Below, piece after piece: positions 56,583 to 64,000 of a stretch of 64,000 nt of DNA. The stretch spans positions 20,360,494 to 20,424,493 of the forward strand of contig NC_087082.1 in the NCBI RefSeq assembly GCF_026151205.1. Reading direction: 5' to 3'. How positions within the stretch are numbered: position 1 is the stretch's first letter; the number at the start of each line of letters is the position of its first letter. Below the pieces are notes generated by a model that was not told the origin of the DNA, did not search any database, and saw only the letters and a list, made by a program, of their open reading frames with translations. The position numbers were made by a program, and so were the translations under genes. Source of the stretch: Bolinopsis microptera. Its lineage: Eukaryota; Ctenophora; Tentaculata; Lobata; Bolinopsidae.

Positions 56583-57345
56583 GTTAGCTTTATCTGTTGT
56601 TAGTTTTATCACACTGTTGTTAGTTTTATCACACTGTTGTTAGTTTTATCACACTGTTGTTAGTTTTATCTGTTGTTAGTTTTATCTGTTGTTAGTTTTA
56701 TCACACTGTTGTTAGTTTTTATCACACTGTTGTTAGTTTTATCACACTGTTGTTAGTTTTATCACACTGTTGTTAGTTTTTATCGCACTGTTGTTAGTTT
56801 TATCTGTCGTTAGTTTTACCTGTTGTTAGTTTTATCACATTGTTGTTAGTTTTATCTGTCGTTAGTTTTACCTGTTGTTAGTTTTATCACATTGTTGTTA
56901 GTTTTATCACACTGTTGTTAGTTTTATCACACTGTTGTTAGTTTTATCACACTGTTGTTAGTTTTATCACACTGTTGTTAGTTTTATCACACTGTTGTTA
57001 GTTTTATCTGTTGTTAGTTTTATCTGTTGTTAGTTTTATCACACTGTTGTTAGTTTTTATCGCACTGTTGTTAGTTTTATCTGTCGTTAGTTTTACCTGT
57101 TGTTAGTTTTATCACATTGTTGTTAGTTTTATTTGTCGTTAGTTTTACCTGTTGTTAGTTTTATCACATTGTTGTTAGTTTTATCACACTGTTGTTAGTT
57201 TTATCACACTGTTGTTAGTTTTATCACACTGTTGTTAGTTTTATCACATTGTTGTTAGTTTTATCACACTGTTGTTAGTTTTATCACAATGTTGTTAGTT
57301 TTATCACACTGTTGTTAGTTTTATCACACTGTTGTTAGTTTTGTC
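56583..57345. repeat. 20-bp TTAGTTTTATCACACTGTTG array starting at the donor
   Basis: About 40 units of 13 or 20 bp (GTTAGTTTTATCTGTT or GTTAGTTTTATCACACTGTT) run from the first intron bases (GTTAGCTTTATC) on. Every unit starts GTTAG, a weak donor-like core, but no exon bases are included. Confidence 0.93.
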
Positions 57346-57543
57346 AGATTCTGCTGTTGCAGGGTAATACAATAGCACAAAAGTCGTGATTAGAATCAGA
57401 ATACATTGTGGCCGGTTTTGGTTGTGTCATATTTGAACACATAATTTGTGTAGGATTGTGTCTTATTAAGTCCAGTTTTGTGTCTTATTAAGTTCAGTAT
57501 TGTGTCTTATTAATTTATTATACTCAACAATTGTCTCCCTCAG

Positions 57544-57674
57544 ACCAATGCGTGTTAAGTGAGTGGGGAGATTGGTCTGCTTGTGATAACAACATAAAGT
57601 CCAGACACAGACAAATGCTATCCGGAAACAAATGCCCGAGTCCGGAACTCATGGACTCCATTCCTTGCAGCTGA
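57544..57674 (+). CDS. R-spondin-like protein: TSP1 repeat 5 and C-terminus
   Basis: Acceptor TCCCTCAG, phase 1. It reads DQCVLSEWGDWSACDNNIKS, then RHRQMLSGNKCPSPELMDSI and PCS, stop TGA 57672-57674. It is a short TSP1 with EWGDWSAC. The protein ends right after the last Cys and has no transmembrane segment, fitting a secreted protein. The whole visible architecture is two furin-like repeats plus five TSP1 repeats, against one TSP1 in vertebrate R-spondins. Confidence 0.9.
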
Positions 57675-59458
57675 GGAGGTCCCATCTCCAGACTCCTGGA
57701 TTAGACGTGCTAGTTGGAACTCTAGTGCTGCAACATCACAACAACAACACTATCCCAGGGACCTCAATCCTGAAAATACTCTCCGTTCTTCTTAGAGAAT
57801 AGTCAGATGAAAAAGAATTGCTAATGTTTGATGGTCAACATTTTGTGAAGTATTTAAGAGAAATGAGAACAATTCTAAACTAATTCACTTGCCTAATTCT
57901 GGTCTTCTGTTGAGTATTGATTTACCACGGCGCTACCAGGGTTACAGTTACCAGGGTTACAGTTACCAGGGTTACACCACGGCGCTTCAAATTAAAAAAC
58001 TTAGTCTAAAGCAGTTTAGCGAGTGATTTAGTCGAGATAGACTTGAAATGTTTAACGATCGAACTGGTTCGGACTTACGTTCTACTGAAAGACTCAAAAG
58101 ATAGTCATAGCGTAGTAATTAATGTCTAAAGTTTTATTAGAGTATTGTATAGTTAATGAAAACTAGATTTATGTGCGTTTTAGTACAAAGTTTTCACTCC
58201 ATTCGCCATTATTTTGTAACATCAAAACATGTGGCGAAAATTATATTATTTATAAATTTCCGTTTTTCCGACATAATTAATGATTGTGACACATTATTTT
58301 TGTAGAATGCAACTTCTTATCGTAATAATATTGATGCAATTTCTAAGTTTTTCCTTAAAAAGGCTGGCCATTCCACATTTGAAAGCTCACACATAGGCAG
58401 AAAATACTGTCTCATGAATTGTTGTTTAGAATTTCAAATTACAAATGCTGACAAGAGTCACAAAATTCAGAGTGACTGGCGCGCACCATGTGTAAAAGTA
58501 CAGCAGATCCGGCACTGGAATACCGTCTTGTTTTGTCCAATTACTCAATACTTATGGGTTTAATTTAATTACATTTATATATCGATGTTCTGATTTATGT
58601 ACATTAGATAATTTTTACATGCTAGTATTGAGATATAATCTAGATCCCTAATTTTTCTTTACAATGTTGCTAAAGAACATCATTGCCTCACAGCTCGTCT
58701 TGGTAATAGAGTGCTGAGTAGATTTCTAATATTTGATTTCATTGTTTACATTTCAATGTAAAACTTATGACAGAGTTTTATTTACAATTCCAAACCATCA
58801 TCTATATCAGCAGCTGGTGACCTGGCAATCGTTTATAAACTTTAAATAATTGGGCCGGGGAGTCTCCATTAAATTTAATGATTAAAATTCTCTCGGAATT
58901 GACTATATAGCTTGTTTATAATTATCGCTGGCCTAAGGTCAGCGCTTATTTGTAACTCTAACTGTAATTGTATTGCGCGAGCGATTTTGAATCGAGCGTC
59001 TTGAAAATCGAGTGTATAAATCTATCTTCTCTATTTTAAGCAATCACCCTCAAAAGCTTCCAGGATCTGGATATGTTTTGTCATACGTTGTATTGACATT
59101 GTGTGTATGACCCGCCGCGCACGAGTGCGCGGCTCCCCTGTATCGTAGAAACTCTACAGTCTACTATAGTGAAACGACCGTGGGGTCACGACGTGATACA
59201 AAATACCCAGCAAACCCTACCGGCTGGGGTTTATCTCCAAAAGTAAAATAAATAAAACCTTCCGGTTTTCAACAAAATTTTCGTCTCTTAAATCTAAAGT
59301 TAGTTTCCCAGGATAGGATCAGCAAAATTTGGAACAACTTAAATTTTGAATTAGACCAAAAAGTTTGATTTTGGGCCAAAATGAATGTGGTTGTCATGAC
59401 AACTAAGCTAAATACAGCGTACGAAAAGTGAACTTGACGTGACGTGCAAGGACAAATC
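57675..59458. other. Gene end and intergenic DNA
   Basis: Holds the 3' UTR of the TSP1 gene and AT-rich sequence. A small (CCAGGGTTACAGTTA) repeat occurs at 57937-57975. No further coding signal is seen. Confidence 0.5.
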
Positions 59459-60566
59459 ACAGGAGGAGCAAAGTGCAAAGAAACTGCCACAAACTGCTTC
59501 TTAACGGTTGACCAGTGTAAATGATCTGACCCGGCGCGCGCTACTTTTCGAGAAGAAAGCGGCGCGCGCTACTTCGAAGAAATTTAGACGAGTAACATCC
59601 GTCAACTTAACGGGTGATATTCGTAAAATATTTGTTCCATATATTAGGACCGTCGACGAGTCCAACTCAGCGCGTGCGCGTGTCCTAGTAGGTTGCTACA
59701 AACTGCTAGTGCTACTAACTGCTACAAATTGGCACTAACTGGCACAAACTGCTACTAACTGCTGCAATCGCGCTGTTGAAAATTGATCACTTCTAGCGAG
59801 CCCGGCGCGGCAGGCAGTAAGGTTTTTTTGGGTATGTTCTAGTTACCATTTAGAAAAGATCGCTGAGCTACAACATTTTATGTAGCATGTAGGTTTTTAA
59901 GAAACATGAACGCCGAAATTGGACAAAAATGTGATTTTGAGTCGGCTTAGCCTTATATTTGCTTTAACCAAAACAATTTGGTTGTGGCTTGCAGTTAAGC
60001 TAATCCTGTGCCACCAAATGGCGGCACAGGATTTTACTTGTGAAACAAGCGCGCGTCACGCAGGAAGCTTCGGCGTATACTTATATATACTCAAAGAAAC
60101 TGCCACAACTTGCTAATAACTGCTGCAATCGCGCCCACGCATGTCTTTACTGCACAACGCACGCCGCGCGCAACTGCTACAAACTGCTACAAACTGGCAC
60201 TGACTGCTACAAACTGGCACTGACTGCTACAAACTGCTACTTAATTGACGATGTCAATTCATGGCAGCTCGGCGCGGCACAGTAGCGCATCTCGCCGATC
60301 TAGCGCATCTCGCCGATGTCGCTGTGAGAAGCCTTATTAAGTGCGCGGCGCGGCACAGTAACGCATCGCGCTACAAACTGCTACTAACTGCTGCAAACGG
60401 CGCGCGAATGCGTGGGCGCGATTGCAGCAGTTAGTGCTAGTTTGTGGCAGTTAGTGCTAGTTTGTAGCAGTTTGTGGCAGTTAGTGGCAGTTTGTAGCAG
60501 TTTGTAGCAGTTTCTAGCAGTTTGTAGCAGTTAGTGGCAGTTTCTTTGCACTTTGCTCCTCCTGTG
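59459..60566. mobile_element. CpG-rich foldback-type element with CTGCTACAAA repeats
   Basis: 59459-59497 (CACAGGAGGAGCAAAGTGCA and on) is the inverse of about 60528-60566. A second inverted pair lies inside (CTGCTGCAATCGCGCCCACG at about 60120-60143 against 60396-60423). Between them are many 9-10-bp CTGCTACAAA / TTTGTAGCAG units, in opposite orientation in the two halves, and GCGCGC-rich blocks. This resembles foldback transposons with repetitive arms. No target-site duplication was found and the borders are approximate. A diverged relative is at about 61380-61500. Confidence 0.6.
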
Positions 60567-61951
60567 AGCCTGGGGTCCCTAGGTAATACAATTACAATGT
60601 GCATTGTGCAATGGACAATGTATTAAGTATTATATACGTCTTTTCGCGCATTCTAACTACATGAGGTTATCGAATATTATTTAAAAAAGTAGGCCCAGGA
60701 TCGAGGACGCTGTCGAGTTGAGCGCCGCGCGCATCCAGCACTGTTATGCTTGCATCGCTGACTTCGCTGAATTTGCTTACTGCGCTATTAAAATTAATTC
60801 GCTTACTTTGCGCGCTGATCGAGATCATGCTCTTTACATTGTACATTTATCAATGTAAAAAGCATATTAATAGTAGTAATAGAATTTGGATCATTTTCCT
60901 CAACCCAGCAAACCTTAGTGACTGGGCGTAATTACTAGCTAAAGGTGACCACGTCTTCACAGCGAGTTTATGCTCGCTCCCGCACTTATATTTATTTCAC
61001 AGGGGAAGCTGAAACCAGGTCTTCGATCAAACGCTGCCATTTGTATTAGGGGTTTTGTTTATAGTTGTTACTATAGGTTGCAGTCTTGTTATGACAAAAA
61101 ATCTACACTAAAACATACTTTAGTTTATATTGTGTAGTTCAAGGATATAAAATGCAGCTTCAAGATAGATATTGGAGAGCTGGCGAAAGATTATGGCCTT
61201 TGTATCAATGGTTATAATAAGCTATAAATATCTTAAACTATACAGTGTTAATTAAAAATTTCGTTATACTTCATTCTCAAATTAAATTTTAAAAATTCAA
61301 AAATATGCATTCATTTTATTCAAACTTTCTCACACATAGTTTACTCATTGCTCTAACCAGAGCCCTCCTGCTTGCTACTACTTGTGAAACAAGCGCCTCA
61401 CGCAGTACGCATATACACATGGCTATGTGAAGTTTACTCACAGGACAAGACTTAGAGAAGATGCGCAGAGCGACCCAGCAGTGCATCGCGCTACAAACAG
61501 TTCGGGAACGTGTACCTCGCCACCTGCGGACATGTAAAAATGTTTCAACCGGCAGGTGTATGTAAATATACTACTGAGGTAAAGATTGGTGTAGACAAGT
61601 GAAACTCGAGGGTAAACTATGGAAATGATAGAAGGATGATTCAATGAAACAATAGGTCTATTGTTTCATTGTAATGCCTTTGGGTAGTGTCCTCAATCAA
61701 TCAATCAATCATTGAATAGGCTGTCACTCTATTAATGCACCACACCGCTGCCTCCACTCCTAATAGTTATACAATAAATTCTAAATTGCTAATATGATTA
61801 TGAATTATGATATTATAAACAATTTAGTTGTTTTGCAAGTGCGAGATTAATTTTGACAAGCGTGTTAATGTAAGTAACTTATCGATGATTTTGACTCAAA
61901 GTGGGTATCAAAAGGAAGAAAAGCTTTTTGAAACCACAACAAGTTTAGAAT
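60567..61951. other. No supported gene
   Basis: Mixed AT-rich and GC-rich DNA with relics of the element to the left (GTGAAACAAGCGCCTCACGC at about 61384 compared with about 60040) and a TCAATCAATCAATCA run near 61695. Confidence 0.5.
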
Positions 61952-63190
61952 AAACTTGAGCATGCCCCTATATTTACCTTCACTTCAGTAGAGACCCCTC
62001 GCAGTACAGAGCCTCAGAAACATGTCCGCTATTATGATTACTCAAGTTCCAAATTGAAAAGCTTTGTAACTGAACTTGAGGTAAAGGTAAACCAGCTCAC
62101 TCCTTCAACAACATTTGATGAGTTTACGGCATGTTTTGACCAGACACTTGACAAACACTGCAAACTGGAGGTACCGAAAGTGACAAAAAGAACTCCCAAA
62201 CTTAACCCATGGATTACAGACAGTATCATCCAGTCTGTAGAAAGAAAGCATGAACTACGTAAGGAGTGGTCTGACACCGTTACCAACAAGAACCCTGGTG
62301 GTAATATCTTGCTATACCAAGTATTTAGTGATTATCGTAGGATGCTCAAAGCTATCATTAAAGCTGCCAAACGTTGGCATTACTGTAACGAAATTCTAAA
62401 CAACTGTGAAAACAGCAAGAAAACCTGGCAAATTATTAACGAACTCAGAGGCAAAAAGAAGAGGCAAACCAAGCCCCCATTTATCATTGATAACCAAAGA
62501 ATAGTTGATAGAAGAGCAATTGCTAATGGATTCAATGCTTGGTTTGTCTCTATTGCACCAAAGCTGAATGAGACACTGAATAATCTATCTAATGGCCTGC
62601 CTATATTACCCATGAAAACTTTCTATGACTTCCTGAACCCAAGAAATGAAAAAAATATTAGGTTAGAAGATTGCTCCTCGAACGAAATATTGAAAATCAT
62701 AAGAGAGTTCGAAAATGGTAAAGCCAGTGACATTCCCATAAGTGTACTAAAAAAGTCATCTCATGTAATTGCACCTGTATTATCAAACTACTTCAATATC
62801 CTTATGACCCAAGGTATATTTCCTGATGTCCTGAAAACTGGTAAAATAACACCTGTATATAAGAAAGGTAACCCAGAAGAAATCGAGAACTACCGTCCTA
62901 TCTCCACACTGTCCGTCTTCGGTAAGATCTTTGAAAAGCTCATATATTCTAGAATATACGGATTTGTTAGCTCCCAGGGAGTTATATCGAAGACACAGTT
63001 TGGATTTAGGAAATCTCACTCTACATCTCATGCAGTCAATTACTCTGTAGATTTAATTACGAAATCTCTTAAACTTAAGAATCATGTTTTAGGAATATTC
63101 ATTGACCTTAGCAAAGCTTTTGACACCATCGATCATTCAACACTTCTTATAAAATTAGAGGGATGTGGAGTGAGAGGAGTTGCAAATTTG
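61952..63190 (+). pseudogene. Truncated CR1/L2-type LINE: end of endonuclease and start of reverse transcriptase
   Basis: An open frame begins before the first Met (HAPIFTFTSVETPR) and holds a connector (RTPKLNPWITDSIIQSVERK), then reverse-transcriptase blocks: FPDVLKTGKITPVYKKGN, ENYRPISTLSVFGKIFEKLI, QFGFRKSHSTSHAV and FIDLSKAFDTIDHSTLL with the first catalytic Asp. Similarity stops at GVRGVA near 63185, before the YADD box, and the frame ends at 63250 in unrelated sequence. The endonuclease start is also missing. It is a dead, doubly truncated copy of a Jockey/CR1/L2-like element. Confidence 0.85.
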
Positions 63191-63250
63191 TTGTTTGGGG
63201 ACCGGTTTTTGGTACACCGGCCAATGTTTACAAAATCATATGATACATAA

Positions 63251-63761
63251 CAATATAATTGTATTTAATATACGTGAATATTAGAATAGAAATGAAATCT
63301 TAAATTTCTATTTTTCCCCTGAAATTGTTACTAAGTTCAAAATAAATTTATATGACGAAGTCTACTATAAGAATATATATGAAAGTCAGACCTGCTTCGC
63401 GAAAACTAACAGTTCTGTGTGCTAACAGATCCTGACTGATACTCATTTACACTAACTAACTAAGTAACTAATACTCTTAACTATCTAAAAACCAACTAGC
63501 TAGCGTGTGTGCTCGTAGAGCAGCTTAAATAATAAAATATGAGCCACAGTTCATGCTGCCTAAATCTCCTCACAAAATACTGCATCGTAAAAAAAACTCG
63601 TTAAAAACGGTTTATAGAATACAACGGCCACCACTTAAACCAAATTAAAATACATACTATGTAAAAACTACACTGTATCACCACGTAGATAACGAAAGTG
63701 AACATAACATATTAAAGTTCATAAGTTCTGATAACAAGTCAGTGTACTTGTAGATAAGGCT
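63251..63761. other. No supported gene
   Basis: AT-rich spacer between two LINE fragments. No open frame or repeat worth naming. Confidence 0.5.
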
Positions 63762-64000
63762 CTAGCTCTCACTAACACAATTAACTTTATTGTCTCTGAT
63801 AAAATAACGCTTGCTATTGTCCTGCTTTATTAGTTCTTTCATCTGTTTGACAAGTCCACTGTGTAGTATTCTCTGCTCCCTTGTCCTATCCGGTGCAAGA
63901 TAAACTGACTTAAAATCATCATTTGTTTTAAGTTTGTGTGCATTCCTTAGTATAATGTCCACATCGCTAGAGCTTTGTAACTGAACTTTGACTGGTCGCG
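63762..64000 (-). pseudogene. LINE ORF1 C-terminal part, running off the window
   Basis: The minus-strand frame is open to the window edge and reads RPVKVQLQSSSDVDIILRNA, then FKSVYLAPDRTREQRILHSG and a final YFIRDNKVNCVSES. The pattern RP-KV, ILRNA-KLK, VYLAPDRT-EQR, IRDNKV is typical of ORF1 proteins of CR1/L2-like LINEs. It is partial at the 5' side because of the window end; whether the element continues intact is not visible. Confidence 0.7.

Overview
The window is nuclear DNA of an invertebrate animal, with spliced genes (GT-AG introns with matching codon phases), an elongator tRNA-Met, a Tc1/mariner-type element, a non-LTR retrotransposon fragment and very many intronic minisatellites. 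A rhodopsin-class GPCR of divergent style, a furin-repeat/TSP1 protein and the retroelement types suggest a cnidarian-grade animal. That placement is an inference of low to moderate confidence. No bacterial features are present.

Layout. (1) About 2.1-34.0 kb, + strand: exons of a serine/threonine kinase resembling HUNK (hormonally up-regulated Neu-associated kinase, SNF1/AMPK-related). The kinase domain is read from helix C to the end of the C-lobe (2129-6998). A UBA-like helical segment follows (7406-7552), then a very long disordered tail (8878-34037). The 5' exons with the glycine loop and the ATP-binding lysine were not found and probably lie upstream of the window. I joined the tail exons by codon phase. 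The in-frame stop at 22040-22042 can either end the protein or be spliced out, because the same bases form a GT donor whose phase matches the next exon. (2) Nested in one kinase intron are an antisense single-exon GPCR (24645-25628) and a 1.3 kb mariner-like element with long inverted repeats (25997-27291). A tRNA-Met gene sits in another intron (4383-4456). (3) 34.0-48.3 kb: no supported gene, several tandem arrays. (4) 48.3-57.7 kb, + strand: a secreted R-spondin-like protein with furin-like repeats followed by five TSP1 repeats, each TSP1 in its own phase 1-1 exon. Two copies of a hairpin element lie in its introns. (5) 57.7-64.0 kb: repeats, including a CpG-rich foldback region, a truncated CR1/L2-like LINE (61952-63190) and the edge of a LINE ORF1 on the minus strand.

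The striking theme is that most introns here carry a tandem array touching, and often containing, one of their own splice sites. Examples are about 244 copies of a 43-bp exon-end-plus-donor unit (8990-19483), about 74 copies of a 42-bp donor unit that stays open in the exon frame (30158-33267), about 25 extra copies of a 3' splice site (54280-55785), seven copies of a donor that splits the HRD codon (3124-3360), and exon-end duplications at 6.3-6.7, 7.0-7.15, 19.6-20.3 and 23.1-23.8 kb. In several arrays, use of any copy but the outermost one meets an immediate in-frame stop, so correct splicing must choose one site among many near-identical ones.
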